Source of the DNA: Heterodera schachtii
Taxonomy: Eukaryota > Nematoda > Chromadorea > Rhabditida > Heteroderidae
DNA: 64,000 nucleotides
NCBI GenBank assembly: GCA_023374025.1
Contig: SIJG01000042.1
Location: forward strand, 434,001-498,000
Direction: 5' to 3'
Shown here: positions 35,890 to 47,651 of the stretch, in pieces
Layout: each line of letters opens with the position of its first letter
Position numbering within the stretch: the stretch's first letter is position 1
The notes under the pieces: generated by a model
The model's input: only the letters and a program-made list of their open reading frames with translations
The model's database searches: none
Told to the model about the DNA's origin: nothing
Made by a program: the position numbers and the translations under genes

Positions 35890-36150
35890 TTGCTAATCAA
35901 ATCCAACAATGGTATCATTCGATATCCCTAAGTGTCCTCTATTAGCTTGCAAAATTTCGAAAAACTTCAATAAGGTTCAAAAAAATTGTTATGGCCAGAA
36001 GAATTCAAATAACTGGTTGTTCGAACATTTTTTTGTCATAACATTTTTGAACTTAATGAAATTTTTCAAAATTTTATAGGCTAGTAGAGAACACTTAAGG
36101 CTATCAAATGATACCAAGATTGTTGGATTTGGTTGGCATAAGTTATAACC
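35890..36150. repeat. imperfect inverted repeat, arms about 100 bp
   Basis: The left arm (GGTATCATTCGATATCCCTA then AGTGTCCTCTATTAGC, from about 35911) pairs with the right arm (GCTAGTAGAGAACACTTAAG then GCTATCAAATGATACC, to about 36117), and pairing extends through GTTATGGCC/TGTCATAAC towards a centre near 36013 (ATTCAAATAACTGG). Outer pairing includes AAATCCAACA / TGTTGGATTT. It is probably a degraded foldback or MITE. The rest of 35405-36561 shows no gene. Confidence 0.7.
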
Positions 36151-36561
36151 AAAAATTTGTACTCGTACGAAAAAGGCCTTGTCCAGATTTGAAGCTTCGC
36201 GAATGAACTACTTGGCATTATGATTAAATAATTTTTCAAAAAAATTAGGGCATTTTTTCTTAAAAATATAAAATTCGTTGCTTGGGGGCTATACCCCCAC
36301 CCTGAAACTCAAGAAAAATTTTCTTTTTGATGAAAAATGGGCAGCAACCCTTTTCAATTTTAGCACTTATCGGAACCGCAGATATCTATTTATTTTGTCA
36401 AAAAGCAGCAAACAAAATGAAAATAAACTCGTCTCGAGACACTTCCATCCAAAGCCATTGGGTTTCGCTTCTCTCTGCCTTCACCCTTGCTAAAAACTTA
36501 AAACCCGTAGCCTATTAATTCACAAATTAATCAAAATATTAAGCATTTCAAATATCAAAAT

Positions 36562-37436
36562 ATGTCTACCAATAATTCGACGGTCAAAAAGACTTATGCT
36601 CAAGTGGCCGCTTCTCCGCCACAAAACGACGATGGAAATGTATCGGAGGCTGGCGAAAATCACAAGGGGGAAACAATTGGCCAGGGCGAAACCGAACAAA
36701 AGACAACGACGACCCATGGAGGCAAGGACATGTTGCAATTTAACAAGAAAAGACTTACAATTCCGAGTCCCGAAATTAAATTCGTCAAAATTCTCTTGGT
36801 CGCTGATGTCTCCGAACCCTGAAATTTACACTTTTTTAAATTTCATTTTATTTCCTCCTAAAATTGTTCTGTATTATTTTTTATTGCAAAAATGCGAATT
36901 TTTAATTTGGTTAGACCAAATTGGTGCTATAAGTATTCATATTTTAGTGGTTTGGTCAAAGTCGGGCACCCAAAGTGGAAGCACTGTCTCGTCGATAGGG
37001 TCCGAACAAGAAATTATCAATGTGACCGAATTGCTTTATATTTTCATTGTAAATTTTAATACAAACACAGGCGTTTCTTGACAACAGCAAATCAGCGGAC
37101 GATGGGAAACCCTCCGGCGAACAGTGCCCGAAAGTGCCGGTGGACAACGCGGCCGAGGAATTCATCGCACGGAAGAGGACGACCATGTTGACGGAGGAGG
37201 AGAAAGGGAAAGCCAAAAAGAGGGGGGAGGAGCAGTCGGACGACGAATTGGAGGCGAGTTGCTTAAGGACAATGAGGGCGAAATCCGAAACCTAACTGCA
37301 GGTTTTGAGCGAAGAAGTGGAGAAAAAGCGAATGCGCCGACGAAAGACAGTCGCAATAATTGGCGGAGTGCTCGCCGGATTGGCCATTTTCGGTGCGATT
37401 TGGTGGGCGGTGAGGCGCCGGACGAACGGCGGTTGA
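36562..37436 (+). CDS. hypothetical tail-anchored, charged protein
   Basis: ATG 36562 begins MSTNNSTVKKTYAQVAASPP and continues polar and charged. A second exon after an AG near 37071 reads FLDNSKSADDGKPSGEQCPK and AAEEFIARKRTTMLTEEEKG. The C-terminus is a single hydrophobic segment AIIGGVLAGLAIFGAIWWAV followed by RRRTNGG and TGA 37436, preceded by basic residues (KKRMRRRKTV): a tail-anchor pattern. The joint between the acidic part and the tail (about 37260-37310, AG at 37302) is unclear because an in-frame TAA must be removed. I do not recognise the family. Confidence 0.45.
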
Positions 37437-37571
37437 AAAGCGATGAGAACGACGCCAATGCCAGCGAAATGATTTTGGAAGTTATCTCATGTTCAGTTTA
37501 ATTAAGGAAAGAGAAGCCAATTCAAATTTTGAAGAAAAAAACGACAGATGGACATTAAAAGAAATTAGAAG

Positions 37572-37848
37572 TCAAGTAAAAATAGACGAAAAGCCCAAGT
37601 TGGGACACAAAATGTTCATTGGTGCCAAATTTTCGAGATTTTCCCAGGCTCCGTCTCCGGTCGTCCAAATCTCTGCCATCCGAGTAAATTGTTTTTTTAA
37701 AGTTTATTGATTGTTTTTCTCCGTTTTTACCATTGCTTATTTTGATGTTCGAACGGTAGCCATTCCACCATTTCAAGATGTCATTTATTGAATTCGACAT
37801 GTTTTGATTTATTCTTTGGACCATTAAATGCATTTCAACACATTCCAT
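37572..37848 (-). CDS. 3' end of a possible unrecognised minus-strand gene
   Basis: Two blocks join in phase across a GT-AG intron: NSINDILKWWNGYRSNIKIS (about 37790-37728) and IWTTGDGAWENLENLAPMNI then LCPNLGFSSIFT with TGA at 37572-37574. The tryptophan- and asparagine-rich content is not typical of random frames. Further coding-like stretches on this strand (PKTENEVRRTRANCREME near 37.95; WKDLKWFRTRPKQSFGW near 38.37) may be upstream exons, but I could not join them. Confidence 0.3.
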
Positions 37849-37849
37849 C

Positions 37850-40800
37850 GCCCCCCCCCCCCCAATTTTCCGTCCCCAATTTCATCGTTTCCACTCACGG
37901 ACATTCCCACCTCATTTTTCGCTTCCATTTCCCGGCAATTTGCCCTAGTTCTTCTGACTTCGTTCTCCGTCTTCGGGATGTCCACCCACTCTTTGCTTCT
38001 TCCCGAAAATTGCGCCCGTGGGTGGGGTTGTGCATTCGATGAATTGGGGACAGCCAGCGGAGGGATCGCAAGTGGGCGGGGGGAGGGGCTGAGCCGTCCA
38101 CCCCCAGCCAGCAGCTTTTCGCCAAATCGGGAATAGAGAAAGGGCAAATTTGGGAGAGAGACGCGATTGAAGGGGAAGCCGAGTGGGAAGATTGGGATCA
38201 AAGGGGGGGGGGGAAGATGGATGGGGGGATTGATTCTGATGGAGGACGGCTGGCAGAGAAATTTGGTCACGGAAAGAACGGTGACCCAAAGTCCCTCCCC
38301 CCCCGTCCTTCTGCCCGTCGTATAAATTCTCCTGCCAACGAATGGATCATCCAAAGGACTGTTTGGGTCGTGTCCGAAACCATTTCAAATCCTTCCATTC
38401 GTTGTTCGGTGGCCCTTCGGTCTGACCCATTTCGTCCCCTTCCCTTCCCCCCCCCCCCGGCGTCTGCCTGGTTGACCCAAATTTGTCGTCCATCGCCATG
38501 GGCACAATCTCTTCCCTTGCGATGTGATCATCCCCGCCGTCCATCGTCGCCCCGGCCGTCCCTTTGGGTGCCTTAGGGCGCGACCACCAAAACAATTTGT
38601 CGCGCGATTTCCTTCCAATTCTTCGCTCCTCCCGCCGACCACCGAGTTCCGGACTCCTCCCATGAATGAACAGAGGGGCTGTGAGCGGGGGGGGGGGGGG
38701 AGCTGATTGATTTGCCCCAAATGTTTGTAAATTATAAATGTCCAACATTTTAAGGGTCAAATAAGAAGAGATTTTGAGTTTGTTTTAGTTTTGTTGCGTT
38801 TTCGGTGGACAAAAATGGAATGGGATGGGATGGGATGGCCTTGTCGCCAATTGGGCCATAAAAATGAATTTGCTGCGCATGAGATTGATCTTTATCCTCC
38901 TCCCATTCGCTGCCTTTCATATCATAAATGCCCAAATGTCCTTTCTCAACTCAATCCCTCGAGGGGAGGGAAAAAGGCGAAAAGAGTGAAGAGAAAGGAA
39001 ACGGAACGAATAGAGAAAGGGGGGGGGGGGAGAGATGGCATCATGGACAGTTTGAGACGAGCGGCGAGAGACGCAAGTGAAAGGGATTTGTTACCGAATG
39101 GACACATTCAAATGGCCACTGTTACCCCTCCCGCTCCCTTCCTTCCCCTTTCTTACCCCCCCCCCCCTTTCCCTCTTCCCCTTCCCCCTTTTTTCCCCCT
39201 CTTTCACCCTTCCCTCCTCATTACCCCCTCTTCTCCTCCCTCTCCCCTCCCTTCCTTCACCTTTCTTCCCTTTTCTTACTCTTCTCTCCCTCTTTCCCCT
39301 CTTTTCCTCCTTTCTCTCCCCGCTTCTTTTTCGACCTCCCCTCCTCTCTTCTTGTGCTCTTTTTTATTCTCTAATATGTAAGTTCGTTCTCTCACATCAT
39401 CCGTTTTGGCCAAATCGTCCATCTCGTCGTCCCATATTTCTCCGATTTTCTTCCCTTACTCTTTTCTTCATTCCCTTCTTTTTAACGAGTTTGACGACGG
39501 GGACACGCACCAAATTCGTGGCCTTGGGCCCGGCCCCTCTTCCGAGTTGGGGTGGGGGGGGGGGGCGGGGGTGGCGCGGACTGGGACGGAAGGAAGGGAT
39601 TGAATTGGTGCACAGCCCCGACTCGACGCTACAACAACTGAAGACAACAGCGTCAAGGCCAAAAATGATCAAGACAGACAAATGAGGGAAGCGAAGAGAC
39701 AAACGGAAGAAGAGTTCAGCATTGGATGTTGAATCATTGCGATTTAGGGAAAACCAACCAAAGGATGATCAAATGAATGCCGCTGGTCACTGGGGTTGGA
39801 TGCGTTCGCCCTCCGCCGTTTGTCATGGGTTGGGTTTCGTCACCCCCCCCCCCCCCCCCCTCCCCCGCCCCCTTTCTCTCCGTGGCCTATTTTGGCCTTC
39901 GCTTGGGTTGTTGTCATTTTGGAATGGAGAATCGCTGAGCAGAATGAACTGAGCTCTGGGCCCTTTCTCTCAAATCATTCAGCGACTGTGGCCTCTGCGA
40001 GTTTTGCCCCGTCCCGCGGGTGGCCATTTACGGGGAGAGAACGCGAAAACATTCCCTCCCCCCCCCCCCTCCCCTCCCCTCCCATTTCTCTCCTTTCTCT
40101 TCCGTCAGTTCCCTCCGTTCCCCCCCTCTTTTTACCTCATCATTACGCGCGCTCAGTCTTTGCCAAAAACACCTTTTCACAGCATTCTTTGTTCTCCTTT
40201 CGCATTCATCTACCACTTATTTTTCCCTTAACGGCCAACTTAATCCAAATAATTACTTTTAACGATTGGCCAAAATTCTCTTATTTTAGGTCCAATCCTT
40301 CCCCCCCCCTCGCCCTCCCCTCCCATCCTTTCAATTCCTTTTCCAAATCGATACATTGCCTACCCGAAAAGTGCCTTTCTCCCCCCCCCCCCCCACTGTG
40401 TCCAACAATTTACGACAGTGATGGAGGAATGAGCACTGAAGGTCCCCCTCCGTTGAATGCATGTGCCGGTGGCCTTGATGCCCACCATCCCAGGCCCAGG
40501 CATTCATTCATTCGATGAGTGATGGGAGATGGACGGCGACGGGAGAGAAAGGGAAGGGGACGGAGGGGGAGGGGAGGGGAGAGGGAGGCCATTTTACAGG
40601 GAAGGACATTCAGTGGGGGGGGGGGTCACCGACAGTCTTTCTTTTGCTCATTTCTCAGGCCATTTCGCTAGTTTCTCCATCTTCATGAACAACTTTGGAG
40701 CCATGCCCTTGCATTTGTTCTTCAGCTTTCCTCCCCCTCTCTCCTCTCTCTTTTCCCCTCCCTCTCTCTCTCTCTCTCTTTCTCTCCCTCCCTCCCTCCC

Positions 40801-43400
40801 TCTCTCTCCTCTCTCTCTCTTTCTCCCCCTCCCTCCCTCTCTCTCCTCTCTCTTTTCCTCTCCCTCTCGCTCCTCTCTTTTCCCCTCCCTCTCTCTCCTC
40901 TCTTTTTTCCCTCTTCCCTTTCTTTTCCACTCTCTTTTTCCCTCCCTCTTCCATTTTCTGCCAATCTTTCTTAATCACTTTTTCAATTTGCTTATTCCCT
41001 TCCCCAAATTGTTACCTCTCTCTTAAGCAGTATCGGTGTTCAGAATATGTCCAATTCGATTTCCCCCCCCCCCCGCCTCCTTCGCCATTCATTTCAAACT
41101 CTCCGAAGCCTTCTTTGGCCTTGAAGGGTCGTTCGGCTGTGTTACTGGCACCGCCGAGTCGGTCCTTCTCTTTCTCTCTCTCTCTCTCTTCAGACGGCCT
41201 ATTTTATGTTGGTTGAGCGAACTCTCAAGATTCCGTCCGATGATGGACTAGCCGAACCAAACGGTGATGAGGGGGAGGGGGACGACCATTTGGGGCGGGG
41301 GGAGGCCATCCCACGCACTCATCCGCACACGCATTTATCAGTGGGACTTTGACATTGGACGCAAATAATGACCAAACAGCCCAAAGGCATCTGAAAAAGG
41401 AAGCAAAGCACGTTAAAAAGCTCACTAACATTTAAGCCATCCATCCTTAGTACGGTGAACAAATCAAAACGGACTTTGGGGTTACGTTCAAATCGCACAA
41501 AATGGGGACACTTTCCGACGAGAAAAGAACAGGCGATGGGTGAAGCGGCCTTGCGTGTCCGTCCCCCTTTGCTACCCTCCGTCCTCCTCTTCCGTCCCCT
41601 TTTGTCACCCTCCGCCACCCCTTTTCTCCAGAAAAGAATTCGTCAAATTGACCAAGGGCCCTCATGCGCTTTCACTATTTCGAGGACGAGGGCATAGCTA
41701 ATGAGGGTGCGGGGGGTGGGGGGGAGCGCGTCGGCTCTGTCCATGATGACCCCCCCCCCCCCCCTCATCATTCCCTCCTTTTCCAACCAGCCGGCCTCTG
41801 CCCCTCCCCTCAATCCGTCCACCCGTGTACTTTTCCACTGCTCCATTTTTTGGCGGACGGATAGGGAAGGAAAAGGGGTGACCCAGTTTGGCGGAGGAGA
41901 GCGCGTTCAGCCGGGAGGGGAAATAGGGGAAAAATTCCAGCGGAAGGGAGCCAACGGACGGACTGTTTGTTGGGCTGACTCGGACACGGCGCAGCCCCCG
42001 CCCATTGAAAGCCCATGGATTTAGTTGGTCAGATACACTTTTAGAAGAACAGATCTACAACATTTGGGCAGTCATAAGCATTGTTTAGCTTTTAGTAGCA
42101 CCAATGTTTCTTTAGCCTCCCAGCCTCCCCCTCTCTCCTCACTCTCTCTCCCTCTCTATCTCTCTGTCTCTCTCTGTCTCTCTCTCCTTCATCTCTATCT
42201 CTCTCTATCTTTGCCCCCTCTCTCCACCCTCCCGTGCCATTGCCATCACTGTAAATGCAAATCCGTCGCACATTTATATTTTTGGTTGGTACCGTCGATG
42301 ACCTTTCCATTTGCCTGAAGGCATTTCGTTGATACTGGCTGGGACAGAGGCATTGGCATTCGTCGCACCGTTCACTGTTCAATCGTTCCCACTAACATTC
42401 ATTGCTCCCCGTCCTCTTCGTCCTCGTCCTTCCTTATCTGCCGACTCTTTCCTTCAGCTTTCTCTATAATCCTCCAATGGCACATTTAACTGTCCATTTT
42501 TGCTCATAACAATCTGTTAATACATAATACAATTTTACCTATATGAATTTAATTTTAAAGTTAATCTGCTGCTGTTCCCATTGCCTACTTTTTCTCCTTC
42601 TCTGTCCTGCTTTATCCTTTTGCCTTGTCTCCAATGGTCGCAGTTCGGTCCCGTCCCTTCGAAATCCCCCGAGGGGCGTTGACCCAAATCTCTCCCTCCC
42701 CCCGCCCTTCGCTTCCTTTGCTTCTCCGGGCGCGATTTAATTGTGCTAGAATGAATGTGGAAAAAGAACAGAGTACTGCCGCAGCAGCCAACTGCGACGT
42801 TTGAGCTTTCTGAGCCACTCACTCACTGCCCGCCCGTCACAGCCGACCCTTGTCCAGAGAGGGCATTTTCCGCACGGGACCCTCCCCCCCCCTCCTTCAC
42901 TCCCCCCCCCCCCCCGCTTCTTCTCGCTTCTCCTCTTTTGCCCCCGCCCTCCTCCGTCTCGCGCTTTGCCCCGGCGCTGCCCTAACATCCCAAATTGGGA
43001 AGCGGCGAACTTTGGGCGGGAGAGATCGCCCCAATTCCCCCCCCCCCCCCCCGCAAGGGTCTTCTCCATGCACCCCCCCCCCCCCATTTCACTTGCTCCT
43101 TTCTTCCCCAATCGCCCCGCCCCACTGGATATCTCTTCTACTTTATACAGCCCCTTCCGCCCTCTCCGATATCCCCCCCCCCGTCCATTCCTTCTCCGAC
43201 CTGGCAATTTCGTCTTTCGTTTACCTTCAGCGTCCTTCCCTTCTTTCCTATTCGGGTTTATTTAGGACCTTCTTAAAATTTCAACGAATGAATGGGTAAA
43301 GCGGAGACTCTGTTGATAGTGTCACAAAATCAAAAGACATTCCGTTGCACAAAATAAACTTATGGAATGCCTTTACCATTTCTGCTCATTTAGCTTTGTA
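37850..43400. other. 5.5-kb homopolymer- and pyrimidine-rich stretch without a confident gene
   Basis: The region is dominated by C9-C18 and G9-G13 runs (for example 37851, 38203, 38448, 38688, 39018, 39155, 39557, 39843, 40062, 40384, 40613, 41065, 41751, 42885, 42902, 43039, 43073, 43171) and (CT)n tracts (39120-39360, 40725-40960, 42115-42230). Coding-like fragments exist: plus-strand MDSLRRAARDASERDLL (39043) and KNDQDRQMREAKRQTEEEF (to 39732); plus-strand FMLVERTLKIPSDDGLAEPN (near 41.2); minus-strand MAMDDKFGSTRQT (38.48). None can be assembled into a gene by eye. Confidence 0.7.
41319..42382 (-). CDS. possible cysteine-rich protein fragments, unrecognised
   Basis: Minus-strand blocks MNSERCDECQCLCPSQYQRN (42382 downward), VGKCPHFVRFERNPKVRFDL then FTVLRMDGLN (about 41.5 kb) and MPLGCLVIICVQCQSPTDKC then VCG with TGA 41319-41321 have spaced cysteines and plausible acceptor sites. 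They vaguely recall the cysteine-rich end of a ZP/cuticlin-type domain, but the order and phases of the exons are not established, and a (GA)n tract and two homopolymers lie between. Confidence 0.22.
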
Positions 43401-43409
43401 AGTTAGTTA

Positions 43410-46102
43410 ATGGATGCAGTCACTGCTTCCTCTACCGCGGCCACTTCTGCTTTTGGCATGGACCCGCAAAAGTTCGATTTGGCTGCTCTGCTCAAAAATG
43501 TTGCGGCTGCAGCGGCCGCTTCGTCCGCTGCTGCTGTGGCGCCTGTTGCCACAACGGTGACATGTTGCGGCACTTCAACGGCGACTTTGGCAATGCCCTT
43601 GACCAGTTCCACGGCGACATCGCCAAATTCGGTTAGAAAGCCCAACAAGAAACGGAAGCGAGGCTTTAATTGTGATTTTGTCAGATTGAAAGTTCGGCAA
43701 GCACAAACGGAGCCCATACAGCGAGCCCTTCGCCTCCGCACTCCGCCGCTTCCATCGCCGACATGAAGCCGATCTCTGCCGCTTCGCTTGCTCCGCCCGG
43801 CGTCTACCAGCGAAGGCAGCTTCCTTTTACACCGATTAAGCCCAGCTACGCGCCCAGTGGCCATGGCCGACAGATTTTGGTCTACGACTCGCGCTCACAC
43901 CCCGGACGCAGACGCGAGTTCGCCTACAAGACGCGTTTCACCAACCAATCCGGGCTTACCACCGTTTATTACCGGTGCATGGCGTGCCGTGCCCTCAGAC
44001 ACCGGGTAAATGGGAAAGCGAACTCTTCTCTTACATAATTGCGATTTCAGCTCCAACGTGTGTTTCCGAAGGACAAACTGCCAGCGGTGAGAATTAATCA
44101 TTTTTATTTCAAAAATTATCAATCAGTCAAAGGAATTCACTCTAAAACATTATTATTGTGGGGAATCAATTGGTATCTTAATTGCGTTTTATCAATAATT
44201 AGTCCGACTGCTCAATTGAACACTCTGACCATTTCCGTTCCCCTGTAAAGCTGCAGGTGCCAGTGCATCGCGGTCAAAAACGACCTGCTGATCAATGACC
44301 CCGACTTCCCCGACGCGTCCGATCACTTCTGCTCGCCTCTGACCATCGAAGAGTCCAACCAGCGTCTGCAGAACACTTTCGAGCGGGGCCACAAGCGAGC
44401 GCGGATGAAGATGGCCTCGACAGCGGTGGAAGAGACAATTCGAAAGGTCGGGCGACTGAACGCAGCGGCGGAAGGCGCGATGAAAGCGGAGGAAGAGAGC
44501 GAAGACGGAGGGGGCGAGCGGGAGGAGGAGGACGAGGAGGGCACGGCACTGCGAATTGACCTGTGGACGAAGTCGACCGACGCCACCACGACCAGCTCGG
44601 GACTGATGGGACTGAATGGGAACGGGCCGACTTTCGGGGCGCGAGGGATTCCGACGGGGGGCGAAGGCAGCGACTGTTCCAGTGACAGTTTGGTGGTGGA
44701 CGTGCTTAAGGGTGAGTGCAATTGGCAATGAGCAAACGGCTCAAAATGTGCTCATTTGTCAGAGGAAAGTCCGGACGGGGAAAGTGCCTGCACAGTTAGC
44801 GGAGATTTGCCACAACAGCACATTGCATTGCATAAGATAAAGGAGGAGAACTGCGGTGAGTGCCGAAAGCATTGGCAATTCGATAAAATTTGGCCTTTCA
44901 GCAAAAGCCGATTCGACCGGAAGCCAACCGCGGACTCTGTTGTCCCCGCTGAATCCGTCAACAGCGACAACTTCAAAGAGCACTGTGATGACCGCATTTG
45001 GAAGAAGCCCACGGAAAAAATTGGATTCGTTGCTGAAAATGGCCGAGATGAGAGCGGCGGCATCAGCCAACGGAGGATATCCGAACGGAAAGGAGGAGGG
45101 AAAAGCGGAAGCACGAAACGGCGACGGGGAGCAGACACAGCACAACCAGCAGCAGCGGGGGACCACTGCTCTGCTGGGCCAGCACCTCCAAAAGCGGACT
45201 GACATGCATCCCTCGTCATCGTCCAACTGCTCCACCTCTTCGTCCTCCTCCAGCACGTGCCGTGGCCATTCCGGCAATGCCATTCACAACTTGGTAAGGT
45301 CCGTTCCCGCTTTGTTTTCACTTTTCCCATTCGTTTAGCAACTCAATTCTCTGGGCAGCCTTCTGACCAGCTCCGCCTCCAATCAGCTCCCAAATGCTCT
45401 TTCTGCTGCCATAATCAGCCAAAACTACCACCAAATACCTCACAATCAATCGCCATCCAACAACAACCACTTCAACAGCCCTTCCGGCTTAGCCAACGGA
45501 GTCACCGACTCCATTCAAAGCATTCAAGCAATTGCGTCGCGTCTTAGTCGTAACGGAACAGCCGCGGGAAATGCTTCTGAACTAAGCAAAGCATTGGATG
45601 GAAAAACTCATCAGCACAAAGGGATGGGACATTTGGTGAACGGAAATTGGGAAAGAGCGACTTTGGGGACGACCAATCCGATGATTTTGATGGCAATGGG
45701 CACGGCACAGCAGCAAACGAAGGGGACAATGGCCAACGGAACAGGCCAACAGCAGCCGCAACTGTTGGTCGGGGAACTGTTGAAGAAGTACGTGGAGAAC
45801 AACCCGGACTTGGCTGCTTCAGCGGAAAATGGTAGGTTAACCAAACGCGACAAACACTCACGGAAGGCTAAGAACAAACGCCAAATTCAGTAAGTAGCGG
45901 CACTCAGTCGAGAAACGCGGGAGAGTTGGCATGCGCAATGTTCATGGCACAGATGGTGGAGAATGCGGAGTTGCGTCAGGAAGTGCACAAGTTGAAGACG
46001 GAGTTGGACTCGCTCAAGGCATTGGTGGCAGCGGCGGCGGTTGTGGGCACGAACAACGGATTTGACAACGGCGCGAACGGACACCACCGGCCGACCCATT
46101 GA
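43410..46102 (+). CDS. FLYWCH-like zinc-binding nuclear protein with coiled coil (putative)
   Basis: Start MDAVTASSTAATSAFGMDPQ, with alanine-rich and basic (RKPNKKRKRG) parts suggesting a nuclear localisation signal. The central part reads GRQILVYDSRSHPGRRREFA, YKTRFTNQSG, VYYRCMACRALRHR, then after an intron CQCIAVKNDLL and SDHFCSPLTIEESNQR: a Tyr-Tyr-Arg-Cys-x2-Cys ... C-x-C ... His-x-Cys order like a FLYWCH zinc finger with C2-H-C-type ligands. An acidic stretch, glutamine/asparagine/serine-rich segments, and a C-terminal heptad region MVENAELRQEVHKLKTELDS then LKALVAAAAVV follow, before TGA 46102. Exon joints 44713/44762, 45835/45892 agree in phase. It probably regulates transcription; family assignment is moderate. 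Confidence 0.6.
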
Positions 46103-47220
46103 GCGGCACGGCACTGCCAACGTTCGGCCGATGTTTGACGGGGGGGGGGGGTCCTTTTTTGTTTTATTTGAGTTAATTCCAATTCAAATTAATTTATTTT
46201 TATTTGTTTCGACTTTCTTTTGCCTCCTCCGCAATTTGTGATCGTTTGCCCTCCTTCGCCTTCTCTCGGATTCTTTCTCTTTTTCTTGCCTTCCTTCTGC
46301 TGTTTCCATTACTTTTTTACGGCAATTCCACCAAAAAGTGCAATTCGCATAATTTATTCCATATTTATTCACTTCATTTTGACAAGATATTAATTAAATT
46401 ATTTATCAATTTCACAATATTTATTTACCTTATTTTATGTTTTTTTTTCTTTTTCGTGACTTTCTTTTATAAATTTGTCTAATGAATGATTTTTCGACTC
46501 AGTCATTTCTATGAGAGAGTCTCCGAACTAACAAATAAGCACAATAATCACTTTACTTAAGCTAATTAGACATGGAAGGAGTGCGCGAGTTGCGACTAAG
46601 TGAACTTCTTGGATTTTAGTTTTTTGACTGCAATTCTCGAATAATCTGTTGCACTTAATTACCTAATTTGTGGTTTCGCACCTGTTGACCAAATAAGTGC
46701 CATTCTCGGGTCTCGAATCTCAGGGTCACTCAGTCTTAGTCCTCGATAAAACAAAAATGCGTTTGACAATGAATTAGTCCATTTAAAATTCTGGGCATTC
46801 ACTTTTTCTTTTTTTTTAACTTTGCATTGGACGGAATTGGTATTTTGAAAAGCTGTAAAAGTTTATAAAAAGCTGTGGCCAAAAAAAGTGAAAGAATAAA
46901 AAATTTTTGCAGATAAAAGCGAAAGGAAAACTTGGGACTATCGGCGAATGATACAATCATGGTCAAATATGCAGGAACATTTGGGGATTTTTCTCTGTTT
47001 GTTAAAATAATTGCTAAATACAGTAGAAAATACTTCAGTTACCGTATTTTGAAAATGTGAAAGATTCTGTAGCATTTTGAAATAGAAATGTTCAAAGTCA
47101 TATGTATAAGAAGCTGATTCTCTCAAATCATTAACTCATTTTTGAATTACCAAAAACTTTAAAATAAATTAGAAAAATTACCAAAATTCGTAAAACGTAA
47201 GCACATGGCCCTATTAGAAT
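46103..47220. other. intergenic, no feature seen
   Basis: Starts with a G10 run just after the zinc-finger gene's stop, then AT-rich DNA with TTTATT-type words likely to be its 3' untranslated region. No ORF of coding quality, RNA gene or repeat recognised. Confidence 0.6.
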
Positions 47221-47224
47221 TGCA

Positions 47225-47450
47225 TCACATCCCTGATGTGATGATATGATAAATCATATGCATGTTAGAATTATGTCATTTCGTCACATCGCCCATCTGA
47301 TCGGTCAGATCAGATGTGGGGCGATCATATGATGCCGTGAATATGACGAGCAATCATATGCAACGATCATATGATGGAAAAGCTTTTAGAATTATTTTTG
47401 TCTGATATTATCCATCAGCTCGTCATATGATGCTGCAAAATAATGTTTCA
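47225..47450. repeat. palindromic CATATGA/TCATATG cluster
   Basis: Within about 220 bp, the word ATCATATGA or its halves occurs at least six times, together with a hyphenated palindrome GATCGGTCAGATC. The words occur on both strands and can pair in several ways, as in a decayed foldback. Confidence 0.6.
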
Positions 47451-47651
47451 CCATTAGGGATGCCTTTTTAGGCACAAAAAATCGCGAAATAGGCAATTAA
47501 AAAAGAAGAAGAAAAATCGCATAGGCATTAAATAGTCACAAAAATAGGCAAATAGAAAAACACGCGGCCTTTTTCAAGTCTTAATCGAAAGGAAAGTGAA
47601 TTCTAATTTTTTAAATTATTTTTTAGGAATTCCTGGGGCTTTAAAAAACAT

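Noticed and set aside
40529..41216. Ser/Leu/Pro-rich frames over (CT)n near 40.7-41.0 kb
   Set aside because: Simple-sequence translation; antisense gives Arg/Glu repeats.
43410..43864. Minus-strand ORF opposite the zinc-finger gene's first exons
   Set aside because: Shadow of the alanine-rich plus-strand exon, which joins in phase to later exons with recognisable motifs.
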